DNA of 64,000 bases, taken from contig OW240912.1 of assembly GCA_933207985.1 (NCBI GenBank), positions 78,536,145 to 78,600,144 of the forward strand. The letters are read 5' to 3'. The position numbers and the translations under genes were made by a program. The notes under the pieces are model-generated. The model did not search any database. It saw only the letters and a list, made by a program, of their open reading frames with translations, and was not told where the DNA came from. Source of the DNA: Pelobates cultripes. Its lineage: Eukaryota > Chordata > Amphibia > Anura > Pelobatidae. Positions 33,257 to 44,293 of this stretch are shown here, piece after piece (position 1 is the stretch's first letter; every line of letters starts with the position of its first letter).

Positions 33257-34226
33257 AGCAGGACTGATTCCTCTTACACTTGTACTCGTACACTTGTTTA
33301 CTGTGAGGAACAGACTAGAAATCACACCTTGTCCCAAAGTACTTCCAGGGTGGATTTATCACCTCACGATGTTCCGGACGTGCTCATACATGCAGACCTC
33401 TTAATTTGAGGAGAAATGCTAAACAAATGAAGGCACTTGGGCATACTTTCCATATTGTCATAGACATGCATAAAACCCCGCATGTGCCACCGTGGAGGTT
33501 ACATTAATTTACATTATATGCTCGGAGAGTCAAATATACAAAATGCATTTTTAAAAAATCAAAACCGTTCAATTTAGAAAATTCCAGTTTAGATGCTCAA
33601 AACTGCATATGTATTCATCACGTCCATATTTGATGTAGAGCAGATGGGACTTATTAACTTGTTTTTGTTGTGACAGTATTTCTTGAAACACAGGTAGACA
33701 CTCGGTTAGTACGTACCTCTGCAGCGTCTGTTGAATGAAACTGTTCACTGCCAAATGCTGGCCAAATGGGAGTTACGGCATCACCAAATTTGTACAGCAA
33801 TGTGTTTGGCTACACATGCTGACATCCAAACTTTTTTTTGTTTCAATTTGGGACCACAGAAGGTGTTTGTTCACACCTGTATGTCAAATATTTATTTTCT
33901 CCGTATTATAAAGTTTGCACCTTTTGTACAGAAGTTCTATTAGCAAAGCTTGGTCTGCTACAGTAATGCTTTTCAACTACTCCGCTCGGGGGTTTAATAT
34001 AATTTCAAGATGAAGTGTTTATTTATTTGAAGGGAATTGGCTGCATTGCCTGCCTGGTGTTTACATTTCAGAGCTTCTTGGCATGGACTACGTGCCATTA
34101 CAAGATCTGGCATGTGGCAGAGAGTGCTCAATGACACACTTATTTTTCTGCTGTTCAGCTTCTATAAACCTATTTGACTCAGAATTTTGTTTGGATGCCT
34201 GTGATAGGTTTTTTTTTTTTTTTTTT
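33257..34226. other. Unannotated DNA
   Basis: No repeat termini or coding homology are visible; poly-T at 34208-34228. Confidence 0.4.
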
Positions 34227-34306
34227 TTAACCTCTTAAGGATCAAACTTCTGGAAGAAAGGGGAATCGTGACATGTCACACATGTCATGTGTCCTTAAGG
34301 GGTTAA
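34227..34306. mobile_element. 80-bp TTAA MITE (cttaagga family), copy 1
   Basis: TTAACCTCTTAAGGA and TCCTTAAGGGGTTAA form the ends, with TTAA duplicated. The length equals copy 2 at 52045-52124, which lies in the opposite orientation. The centre holds gacatgtcacacatgtc, a palindrome lacking in copy 2. The ends resemble the tips of the 1177-3505 element. Confidence 0.85.
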
Positions 34307-35275
34307 AAAAGAACATCAATAGTTTACTGAAATGGAACAAGATACAGGAATAGCACATTTTGGGGTCTAGATGTTATAATATAACAAAGTAACGCTATGG
34401 TCACTTTTTTTTTTTTTAAACTGCAAAGTTAAATCAGAATTGCAGGGTTAAAGCAGAATTTGCAAATATACCTGACAATGACATCGGTGCTGGGGATGCA
34501 GTGGCCTTGGATGGGGTAAAGGCAATTTCTACTTACCTGGACCAGCCCCTCATGGGCGCTGCCATCTTCTTCTGGTGGGTTTTCTTCCATTCGCCGATGT
34601 CACTGCTGTACTCTAATGCTTGCTGAGAGAATACAGCATTAAGATCTAGGTAGGATCCCACAAGACAGCGGGATCTTCCATAGACCGAGCAAATTCCCTG
34701 CAGCCGTCACTGACAACGGCTGGGGGGGGATGGGTTTGACACTTTTATAGATGGCAATAGCTCCACCCATTGTCTAGAAGGGTTAGGCAGGGGATATATA
34801 TAGAGACAAAGTAGTCCCTACTTTGTCTCAGTATATCTTTTGTCTAGGTTAAAATCAATGTGAACTTACAATACAGTCAAAATAAGTACTTCATAAAACT
34901 TCTATCTTTATGAAATACTAATTTTTGGGGGGGCTGAAGGGAGGGGTGGCAGGAGAGACAGTGCTGCTTTAAGTCCACCTCTAGTGGCTGTTATATTGAC
35001 AGCCACTAGAGGTACTACCATCATGATGATGGAGACGCCCCCATAGGAATGCATATTTTCAGTTCTTTCCTATTAGGGAAGCATAAATGTGTGCATTTAG
35101 TATATGAAGAGCATAGGATTGGACTATGGCGGGAGAGGGAGAAAAAGGTAAGTAAAACTTGTATTTATTTTTCTTTCTGCAAAAGGGAGAGCCTATATAG
35201 ATTTAGGACAGTAGGGACACTAGAACGTTAGAAATACAGCATTGGATTATTTTGATACTGTTGTCCACAAAATGA
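34307..35275. repeat. MITE-derived sequence without clear ends
   Basis: The hairpin cctctagtggctgtta/gacagccactagagg (34978-35010) and cccccataggaatgcat match the T2-like GC-rich subfamily, and agagacaaagtagtccctac (34803) recurs at 57015. Terminal repeats are not recognisable. Confidence 0.5.
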
Positions 35276-36384
35276 TTAAAGGGATACTTCACTGCCCAAA
35301 TACAAAACACACAGTTTAGTGGATATTAGGGATGCACCAAAATGAAAATTCTGGGCCGAAAACCGAAAATGACCTTTTTTTTCTTCTTTTTTTTTTTACA
35401 CTATATATTACACAGTGTATGATGCCATGTAGTGTTATATTTATCCCGTCAGCCCCGTACTCTCCCACACTCCCGCTGTACAGATCAGCACACCCTCTGG
35501 GCCGGCCATGGGCTGCGAGAGACACTGCAAAAGCTGCGGCCATCTTGGATCCACTTGTCTGCTGACTTCAGCGGAAGTGACCCGTCCTTGGCTACGTGGC
35601 TTATTACCATGGAGACGGGAGGAGGCTGAGCGCTGACAGCCATTTAATGCTTCCTCCCCCTGGTTCATGGTCCCCCCCGACCTGTCCCACCTATTTAACA
35701 TGATCATTCCTTCCCTGATCTATAGGAGTAACAGCACGGGGACAGCAGCTCATGGTATAAACCTGCCTCTCATTCCTCCCCCGTGTATTGTGATCTCACA
35801 CACTTCTGGTACTTGGAAATTGTGCCCTCTCATACTGCTGGCTAATAACCGGGCATTGTGCCCCCTCATAAGGGAAAGGGGTGAAATTTTCAGAAGATTT
35901 TACCCATTTTCGGCTGAAATGGGATAGGCCCATTTTCAGCCGAAAATTTCGGCAGCTGAAATTTGGGTACATCCCTAGTAGATATACCACAAATGAAAAC
36001 TTGCATGCATTTAATTATGTATTATTTCATTGGGGATATACTGAAAAACAGTTCGCAAAAACTGAAGATCTCTTGTCTGCTGCCTTTGCAAGCTCTCCCC
36101 TTCTCATCACGCCCAGACTTTTTGTGACTGTGCAATCACAGTTCCAACTCAAAGTAATGCAGGTGCTCTTGGCAATTGCTGCCTCTTGAGTATAGCCCCA
36201 CTAAGCGAACTAAACCAGGAAGTAACATTACCTGCTGTCTGCTTGAAAGCCAAGGGGGTGTAATTGTCTATTGAAATCTGCACTTTTTGGAAAATGAGAG
36301 AGAAAAAAAAAAAAGGACACACTCTTTGCACATAAAGCTTTTCAGCAAGCTGAAGTTGTTTATGGGTCTGCAGTGACCATTTAA
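35276..36384. mobile_element. T2-like MITE split by a hAT element
   Basis: The left tip is TTAAAGGGATACTTCACTG (TTAA 35276-35279). The right tip is agcaagctgaagttgttt, gcagtgacca plus TTAA (36381-36384). Removing the 35327-35977 insertion leaves a MITE of about 450 bp, the normal size for this family. Confidence 0.65.
35327..35977. mobile_element. Non-autonomous hAT element, 651 bp
   Basis: The ends TAGGGATGCACC and GGTACATCCCTA are inverted repeats. Inside, gggccgaaaaccgaaaat and attttcagccgaaaattt mirror each other. The flanks gtggatat (35319-35326) and gtagatat (35978-35985) form an 8-bp target duplication with one mismatch. The interior is GC-richer and has no transposase motif. Confidence 0.88.
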
Positions 36385-38352
36385 GAGCTGAGATACTTTT
36401 GAGATACTGCAGCCGGAGCCCTGCACACTGAACTTTTATTTTTCTTGCTTTTTTGCAACATAGTCCCACAGAATATCTCCACTAACTAGTTTACTTTGCT
36501 TTTTACATGTTGTTAAGGTATTTTATTATTTGGTTACAAATGTATCCATATAATTGGGTTAGGGAGAACTTAATATGTAGGTAGCAGTAGGGGACCTTGG
36601 CTTATTTACACAGTTTTTAAAGTCTTGGCAGTGGTGCAGTTATTACACACCATAGACAGAATGAAAGGATCTAGAAGACCTTCTACAAATGTAATCTTTT
36701 ATTTAGTAATTTGAAGCTCCATATTTGGTCACAGCTATATCTGTGTATTTTGGGACAAACCATAGACTTTATCCATTCTATGCTCCCATATTGATTTAAC
36801 TTTAATAATACAGTTGTTAGTTTATCCTTTTATTGTTTATTGTAAATACGTGGTTATACCGATCAGTGATAACAAGTTAATGTGCACTATTAGGATTTGT
36901 TGGTTTGCTTCAGCACTAATTTTTATCCTGCGCTACTGGATCTTTTTGGCTCCATTCTGTCCTTTTGATTCTTTGTAGATGGACTATAAGCGAGTTTCCT
37001 CTCCTTCCTTAATGTAAAGTAACCTTTTATAGGGCAAACTTCAAGACTGCATTCCAGGTACCAAGGAAAGGGGAGTAATGGCTCCAAACAGATCCAATTA
37101 CATTACAGGGATTTTTTTGTTGGTTAAAATGGTAACTTTCCACAATCTCTATAATACATGCACTTGGTTTTAGAAAGTCTTCTAGAAATATGGTCAGGTT
37201 ACCTATATATAGCCATAAGCCATTTTTTTTTTCTTTTCTTTTTTTAACCATCTATCGTTGTACTTGATGTATACAGCAAACATTTTAGTTTTGATTCGGT
37301 TTGTGTTCCTGTTTGAAACATTAAAAGATAACGTATGTCATATAATCTCTAAAAGTTTTTATCCCAGCAATATGTTCGCAATGGTGAATGAATGCATGAA
37401 AAATAAAATGTAATGCCTTTACAATTTTAACTACTAGGTATCCATAACTTGACATGCATCTCATGCCCCTACTACAGTTTAGACAAATTTAAATATACAA
37501 TAAATACTTTTAAAAATAATTAAAATAAATGTTGTAGTGATGCAACTAATTGCAGTATATTACGAAACCTAGTTTTAGTTAAATTAGATTGCCATTATAA
37601 ACAGTAAATGCAACATGCGGATATTGCTAATTCAACTAGTGAATTTAAAGTTTTATTTTAAGAAATTATTTGCCTCATGCCAGGAAACAAAGTATCTATG
37701 GAAACCACAATTTTCTAACAATATGTAACTTTTTCTTTGGCAGTTGAATGAATGTAAACCCTGTTGGAAATTATGGGCTTGTGTTCTTGTCTGAGCAATC
37801 CTTTTTTTTTTTTTTTTTACTATAGCATCGCTGTCTGTCTAGTTACATTATCATACTTGTCTGGCACTTAAAGTTGCAAGCATTCTCAACATACTCTTCC
37901 ACCTGGATACTTTGTAGTACACCAATTTTTTTTTTTTTTTTTAAATTATATTTTAATTCTCACATGTGATAGACAAAAAAAATGTTTTCAAGACAAAGTA
38001 AACCATTTGAAGGCAATGGATGTCTTTGCTCCATAAACCAGTTCAATCTGATTAAGTTGTTATGGTGCCCATAGTGTTCCTACAAGCTATAGGATAGAAT
38101 TTGATCAAATGACACGTTATTCCAACTCAGAAACAATATAACAAATATTGCCAATCAGCTCAAATGGATAAGGTGCTCAATCCTACGTACAATACGTAAA
38201 CTAGCAGTAAGAAAACAGGTGTTTTTTACTACAAGGTTTAGACTATTCAAAGATGTATTTTATCATTTTGCAGACATATCTTGGTAGTCCCTTTAATACA
38301 ATTTAAAAATGGTCCCAAAGAACCATTGCTGTTAGTGATTTTTGGTCAAAAT
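36385..38352. other. Mostly unannotated DNA, about 2 kb
   Basis: Poly-T tracts lie at 37801-37819 and 37927-37942. A decayed MITE right tip (gttatggtgcccatagtgttcc) lies at 38059-38080. No coding homology. Confidence 0.4.
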
Positions 38353-38361
38353 GTGTGTGTG

Positions 38362-38410
<49 letters not shown>
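38353..38410. repeat. (GT)n microsatellite
   Basis: About 20 GT units (mostly 38370-38410) bounded by tatata. Confidence 0.95.
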
Positions 38411-38417
<7 letters not shown>

Positions 38418-38732
38418 ATTATTTCTAACTATATCTGTTACAGATGGTACTTCCCCATCATGTAATAGAGTATGTTTGATTGTAAAACCTCTTTCTTACA
38501 CAGTGGGAGTTTTACAAACTAATTTATCACTGCTAGCTATTGTTTGTACATGTGTCTGCTCTATCTATGTGCAATATAAATCAAGAGATGAAGAGTTTAC
38601 AGTAAGGGCTTGTGGTTAGAATGAGTGACCATGGACAGTACTATTCCAGGACATAAGTAGTAACTTCATAACCTCTTGTCACCCATTTATGAAACTTCAA
38701 AAGTCCTTTTAGAAGACAATTCAAGTATTTTT

Positions 38733-38737
<5 letters not shown>

Positions 38738-38775
<38 letters not shown>

Positions 38776-38990
38776 TGATAAAGCACCAACAAATTCTGTA
38801 GCGCTGTACAATAGGTGAACTAACATCCCATTGTAAAGCGCTACAGAATTTGTTGGCGCTGTATAAATATAACAACTAAAAGACCCATAATTGCAACAAG
38901 ATGAGCTGGAGGCACAGCAACATATTGAGAGCCCTGCTCAAAGGAGCTTACATTCTAGAGTGGGTGGTGTAAAGTGGCACATGAGGTAAG
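38738..38990 (-). mobile_element. L2-like LINE 3' tail with a small inverted duplication
   Basis: The ATT array (38738-38774) is the AAT-type tail of an antisense LINE. caccaacaaattctgtagcg (38784) continues the tail. An inverted copy, cgctacagaatttgttggcg, follows at 38839, and then 3' UTR sequence similar to 7400-7500 (gagccctgctcaaaggagct, taaagtggcaca) runs on in the original orientation. The inverted segment is about 27 bp. Confidence 0.65.
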
Positions 38991-39471
38991 GGTAAACAGA
39001 CCAATTTCTAGACACCTTTCTGGTTGTTTGAAGGCACAGTAATGTAGGTAAGCTTTCTTATATCACACACTGAACACTTTGAGCTCCTAAAAAAAGAGCC
39101 ATGAGACATGATAGAAAATATTAAAAGGGAATTGGGGGCACACCCAAAACATGTATTTCTCAGCAGTGGTGCTTCCAAGGATGATGCAGTTCACTTTTAG
39201 TTCATACATATATTTTGTATCTTGGGCTAAATTACAGTGAGGAGTGACACCAAATATCAGGCAAATCATAGGCTTGTTTTAATGCACAGTTTATTGAGAA
39301 AAATCTCATAAATAACTATGTAGCTTCTGTGCTTTTTTCACTTGTTAGGGCAAGTTGACTTAGTATAAAATTGTAATATGAAAGAATGTTTTCGCTAAAA
39401 CCCGAGTCAGAGTGAGGTGGCAAATATAGGCAGATATACTTAAATTGTAAAAATGCATTCCTTAAAGGGGA
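38991..39471. other. Unannotated DNA
   Basis: No recognisable structure. Confidence 0.35.
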
Positions 39472-39981
39472 ACTCTAAGAACCACAAACACTATAACTCA
39501 CAGTAGTAGTTATGGTGCTATGTATTTGGGTGAAATCCTTCTTTTGAAAAACTTAATACATTGAAATTTAAAAAAAAATAAAAAAAATGTATAATGCAAT
39601 GAAACGGTCTGACAGAAAATATAGATCTCTCTAGCTCCAGAAGCCTGTCTGTTTCGCAGATTCTTGAGTAATGTGGAAAATTACTTTAAATATTATCTGA
39701 CTAAAGCTGTGAAACCTGAGATAGGCTGAAAGTACTGGGCTAACTTGCTTGCAGACTGTATTTGTTGTCTAAGTTGGATAGCTTAGAATTGATAATATGT
39801 AAGTTAACCTTTCTCATTGCCTGTGTTGACTGCAGAAGATGGGAGAATTGGGCGCAGGAGAGAACCCCACGTGTTTGTCTTCTTACTCCAAAATGGTTTG
39901 ACAGATTCAGAATAGCACCTAACAACTCATAGCAACATATTCGTGAGCTGTAGTGGTTTAAAGCTAAGAGTGGCCCTTTAA
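39472..39981. mobile_element. T2-like MITE, 510 bp
   Basis: TTAAAGGGGAACTCTAAG (TTAA 39472-39475) opposes AAGAGTGGCCCTTTAA (TTAA 39978-39981), with subterminal actataactcacagtagtag on the left. The interior is AT-rich and has no coding sense. Confidence 0.7.
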
Positions 39982-40189
39982 ATGGTCCTGCATAGAGTGT
40001 CTTACATTTGCGTGTTTTGGAAATGTTCAGTGTATTCAGACAACGTTAATTTAAGAACTCCATTCTGTAAAACTTTGGTGGAAGTAACTGGTCCAAAACA
40101 GCAATTTATCATTGGCAAGCTATCTCAAGGAAGTCATAATTTACTTCTTGCAAAAGGCTGTACAGTTAAATTACTAGCTATATGTAGAT

Positions 40190-40205
40190 AAAAGCTCTCC
40201 TTTTT
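40190..40205. repeat. Target-site duplication, left copy
   Basis: aaaagctctccttttt matches 41248-41263 (aaaagctatccttttt) at 15 of 16 positions. Confidence 0.7.
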
Positions 40206-40438
40206 TATTTATTTATTTTTAAATTCTTTATTTTGGATATGCATGTTAATATCAAAGATAATGTAATAGACACTGGAAAGTCTGCAATGAAATTTTCCTG
40301 TTGTATCAGGGTAAGTGTACATAGAAATTAGGACTTTTTTGTGTAAAAGAAATAAAAAGGATATGAAGAGCACAATGGTTAGTAGAATGTCAGTGTTAAG
40401 TGAGCAGACTATATGCGCTGAGTGATCTTTATAGAGCA

Positions 40439-40957
40439 AGCATGTCAAACTCAAAGTCTAGCACAGGCCAAATAAACGAGGTTTAAGTTTATGTGGGCCG
40501 CAAAAAACACTGACACACTCACACTCAGACACTCAGATACACACACTCCCTCACTCACTCACTGACACACACTCACACACACTCACTGACAGACACACTC
40601 ACATACACATACTCACTGACAGAAACTCACATCATTGTATTTATTCCTGGGGTCCAGTGGGGATCTTCTATCTGGAGATCTCCTTCCTGCTGCGCGCTGC
40701 TCCCTCGCGCTCGCAGTTTAGTGATGCCAGGTGCTGGAATATAACGTCTTATTCCAGCATCACTACAGACGGCGTGTGCAGTGAGGAGCAGGAAGACTGA
40801 GCTCCTCCAGTGACCTCTCCTGCCGGCCGGGTAAATTTTAGCAGAGTAGGCACCTGCAACGTGGAGAAAGCAGGTGTCTGCTCTGCGTTAACACTAAGCA
40901 TGTACTTGCGGCTCACCGGGCCGCAAAAACGTCAATTGAGGGCTGCGAATTTGACAT
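40439..40957. mobile_element. hAT-like MITE (catgtcaaactc family)
   Basis: The left tip gcatgtcaaactcaaagtct and the right tip gggctgcgaatttgacat form an imperfect inverted pair; ggccaaataaac and gggccgc blocks lie inside. A cactcactgacaca array fills 40500-40640, and a gtgatgccagg hairpin lies at 40722-40768. A second copy of the left end is at 58286. The right tip appears to lack a few bases, so no target duplication is visible. Confidence 0.6.
40500..40640. repeat. Degenerate (cactcactgaca) minisatellite
   Basis: Repeated cacactcac, actcactgacag units inside the hAT-like element. Confidence 0.8.
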
Positions 40958-41247
40958 AAAATAAAAGGAAGCCCCCAAACAGGCTAAAAATGAATGCCCT
41001 ACAAATACAATATGACAATAAACAAAATAAGAAAATTATAGTCAAGGCAAAACAGAAGGAACATCAGGATGCACATGTGAAAAATAATAAAACATATAGC
41101 TCTCCCACATAAACTATATTGAGAGGAACAAGTGAGGGGGCTGAAACTGGATTAGTCCCAAATCGAGCTAGATAAGGGTGTATAATGCGTTTTATGCCAG
41201 GATAAGAGAGGACTCGTCTCTCCACCATGACAGTCAGGCTCAGCACC

Positions 41248-41263
41248 AAAAGCTATCCTTTTT
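41248..41263. repeat. Target-site duplication, right copy
   Basis: Matches 40190-40205 at 15 of 16 positions. Confidence 0.7.
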
Positions 41264-41939
41264 AAAGATTAAAATGTCAGATTAAAAATAATGGCTCACT
41301 AAACTTTAGTTCTGATGTTACCAGGCACAAAAACTTTGATTTGCTAGATTTAATTACTTCAAGAATGCTGTAAGTTCAAATATTGGTCAGCAACACAGTT
41401 TGTATTTTTAGTATAGTATACAATGAGATGTAATTGAAAATGTCAAGGCATGTTCAGAACCTATTGAAACTATTACGGGAAAGGTAGCTAGGCTTTCTTT
41501 GCAGCTGTGATCATTGTCACATTATGTAAATGTCACAAAGGCAACATGAAGCCACAAATTGACCATTTTATAGGAATTCACTGGAGCACTGTTGGGTTAG
41601 TAATACTTGGTGGCTTCCATTTAGATATTTCTACCTATTCTCTTCACTAGAAATATAGTCTCTTTTAAAACAAATGTGTTTTTTGAAAGTAAGGCATATC
41701 TGATGTTTTGTGCTGCCAGCTATATTAAAATGTTGGACTTTTTTATAGTGTGTATGACTTGGTTTAGAAAAAATTAAGTACCTGTTTAGTGTATATATTT
41801 TTTTCAGCTTTTTAAAAAATAAATAAATAAATATGTAATTTGATTTGCTCCACGTTTGCCTAATTAGGCATAATCTTAAATACTGATATGTTAATAGGCC
41901 CAGACACTACTGATCTGAACTATCCACTTCAAGCATAGT
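41264..41939. other. Unannotated AT-rich DNA
   Basis: No recognisable structure. Confidence 0.35.
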
Positions 41940-42250
41940 TAATTATTTGTGCATCCACTAGCGAAGTTTGTAGAACATGAAGATATGGACCTGGTCTAGA
42001 TGAATAAAGACTGAACTTCCACAGTTGTTGTCCATTTCCAGGTAATTCAATCCAAGTGCTGTTTCCTACAGTGCAGTCTCCTAAATCCGGATTGGAGTGA
42101 GTCATAAAGTGCATTGGTTGACAGCCAGGTTTCCAGTAGGGTTACAGCAACCTTCTCGGTGACCTTGTCTAAAAAAGGAAGGTCTGCAGTAGGAATGAAG
42201 TTGGCAAGGTAGTCTGGGTTCGGCGAATGTAATTTTCTTTAATGTAAATG
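41940..42250 (-). pseudogene. Old L2-like LINE fragment (N-terminal RT region)
   Basis: Read on the minus strand, 42200-42060 encodes motifs of the region before the palm in L2-type reverse transcriptases: LPFLDKVTEKVAV, ETWLSTNALYDSLQSGFR, then a diverged LHC-KQH where LHSTETAL is usual. The frame changes between the 42102-42377 open frame and the rest, and stops follow. The catalytic residues are not present. I infer an ancient, unrelated insertion; the similarity is by motif only and is moderately secure. Confidence 0.55.
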
Positions 42251-42744
42251 TTTGAGTATTTATTTCCTCAAATTGTTTTCTGTAAGGGCTCCAGTCTGTA
42301 AAGGTTAGTATTTTATTTTGAAAATGTTCAATCCATATACCAAACTTTAAGTATATAACCAGGTGATGCAGATACATATTTTTATGCCCATTACTATGAT
42401 TTTATATTGTCACACTCATTTAAGTAAGCCGAGTGAAGTTTCTACTTTTACAAATTGTTGCTCAGACAATATGATAGCATGATCGGTAGTGGCGTATATT
42501 TAACAAGTACTAAAAACGCTTAGTCCGGTATTCACTATAAACTTAACAGTAGGAATGATTTAATTAACCTCACATATCAAACAAACGAAGTAAGTGGCCA
42601 CTGGATACTTTCAGTAGTGTCTGGCACTTAGGTTTTACTTGGTCAGCATGGAAAGGGCCAGTCCATGGAATGTTGTTAGAACATTTTATGTTTGAAGCAT
42701 GTTGTGGAGATTTATGTGCATAATACTAGTTATTCCATCATCAG
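42251..42744. other. Unannotated DNA
   Basis: No recognisable structure. Confidence 0.35.
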
Positions 42745-43213
42745 TTAAAGGACCACTATAGTGCCCTGAGGGTGCCCCCACCCTCAGGGACCCCCTCCCG
42801 CTGGGCTCTGGAGAGAGGAAGGGGTTAAACACTTGCCTTTCTCCAGCACCGGGCGGGGAGCTGTACTCCTCCTCTCCTCCTTGCTCGCGACGTCATCGGC
42901 TGAATGCGCATGTGCGGCAGGAGCCGCGCGCGCATTCAGCCGGTCGCATAGGAAAGCATTTACAATGCTTTCCTATGGACGCTTGCGTGCTCTCACTGAT
43001 TTTCACAGTGAGAAGCACGCAAGCGCCTCTAGCGGCTGTCAATGAGACAGCCACTAGAGGCTCTGGAGGCTGGATTAACCCTCAGTATAAACATAGCAGT
43101 TTCTCTGACACTGCTATGTTTATAAAAAAAAAAAGGGTTAATCCTAGAGGTACCTGGCACCCAGACCACTTCATTAAGCTGAAGTGGTCTGGGTGCCTAG
43201 AGTGGTCCTTTAA
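42745..43213. mobile_element. T2-like MITE, GC-rich subfamily, complete
   Basis: TTAAAGGACCACTATAG (TTAA 42745-42748) and CTAGAGTGGTCCTTTAA (TTAA 43210-43213) are the ends. Internal hairpins: gagggtgcccccaccctc (42768), ggctgaatgcgc/gcgcattcagcc (42898-42940), gaaagcatttacaatgctttc (42952), gcctctagcggctgtc/gacagccactagaggc (43024-43060), acatagcagtttctctgacactgctatgt (43091), and gcacccagaccactt/aagtggtctgggtgc near the right end. It is the best preserved member of the group that includes 16800, 24597, 43940 and 59130. Confidence 0.92.
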
Positions 43214-43399
43214 TTCAAAGCAGGAAACTAAACCAGAACAAACCAAAGGAGTGCTTTTCATTAAATCTTTTATACTTGCGTAACTTACTATTCTTTATAA
43301 AGTGGCAGGATTGTCCAGATTAGTGTACAAGGGGACAGTTTGATTTCTTTGTCTGCTAGATCTCTCTTTCACTGCTTTAGGTGTGGAATTGATGTACAA

Positions 43400-43935
43400 C
43401 AGTGTTTCTCAACCTTTTAAAGAGAAGTACCCCTGCAGGTTTAAAAACAAAAACAACAAAAAAGTACCCCTGCCTTGTGTATATAAGGAGGAGTGTATGA
43501 AATATTAGTCTGAAGTATAAAAGTCATACAATGAATATGTAACACACACACATTTTCAAAGGGGGGTGGGGGGTGCACACAAAAGACACTAACAGACAAA
43601 CACACATAATGCTGACACTTACACATTTGCCCACAGTGGGCAATGACACAGACACATTTGCACAAAGAAGACACTGACACACACATTTACATAGAGGATA
43701 CTCGCAGACATACAAACATTCTCTAACACACACTAATAAAAATGTATTTAAAAAAATAATTTGTCAAAGTCCAACCAGCCTTTCTACCTCTGGTAGAGCT
43801 GGGGTGGGTCCTTTCCCTGGAGTCTTTGGTGTGGCTGCCGTCATCTTAATTGTCTTCTTGCTCCGCTCCCTCATGCTCTATTTAGTGATGCCAGGACCAG
43901 AGCAATGTCATAACCCGGCTCCTGGATCACCACAG
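43400..43935. mobile_element. hAT-like MITE, left end and array
   Basis: cagtgtttctcaacctttt at 43400 is a typical hAT left terminus. A CA-rich array (43540-43740) and the gtgatgccagg hairpin module (43888-43935) follow. The expected right terminus is absent; the sequence runs into MITE-derived DNA. Confidence 0.5.
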
Positions 43936-44293
43936 GGGGAAAGAGAACATTGAAGTGATCTGGGTGCAATGTTACGGTAATTTCAGCCCTGCAGCTGCAA
44001 ACATTGCAGTTTGAGAGTTGTCTGCCACTAGTGTCTGTCTACCAGACTTCCTGGTCTCCATGAAACGACATTGGACATCCTTGCGCTTTGCAAGTATCTT
44101 CTAAATGCCCATAGGAAAGCACTGATTTAATGCTTTCCTATGAGGAAAGCTGCAATCGCCAAATTGGTTGACGTCTGAGGAGGAGGATCACGATCCAGCG
44201 CCGATGGATCTCGGAGCTGGAGTCAGGTAATTGTAAAAAGGGTTTAAACCCTTTTCCCCTCTGGGATGGGGGCATAAGGGAATGTTTCTTTAA
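43936..44293. mobile_element. T2-like MITE, GC-rich subfamily, left tip missing
   Basis: gcagctgcaaacattgcag, cataggaaagcactgattta/atgctttcctatg and aaaagggtttaaaccctttt match or resemble internal blocks of related copies; the right end is gggaatgtttc plus TTAA (44290-44293). The junction with the hAT-like element at about 43936 suggests one inserted into, or recombined with, the other. Confidence 0.6.

Larger units (their letters stand above)
40206..41247 (-). mobile_element. 5'-truncated L1-like LINE 3' end holding a hAT-like element
   Basis: A T/A-rich start (40201-40225, the poly-A side when read antisense) and a 15/16-bp target duplication mark a target-primed insertion. The LINE-derived parts are 40206-40438 and 40958-41247; no ORF2 motif survives, so only 3' UTR appears to be present. 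The element at 40439-40957 interrupts it and is therefore younger. Confidence 0.6.

Noticed and set aside
42102..42377. Possible host exon on the minus strand
   Set aside because: The neighbouring motifs (LPFLDKV, SLQSGFR) fit a decayed L2-like LINE, and the frame is broken.
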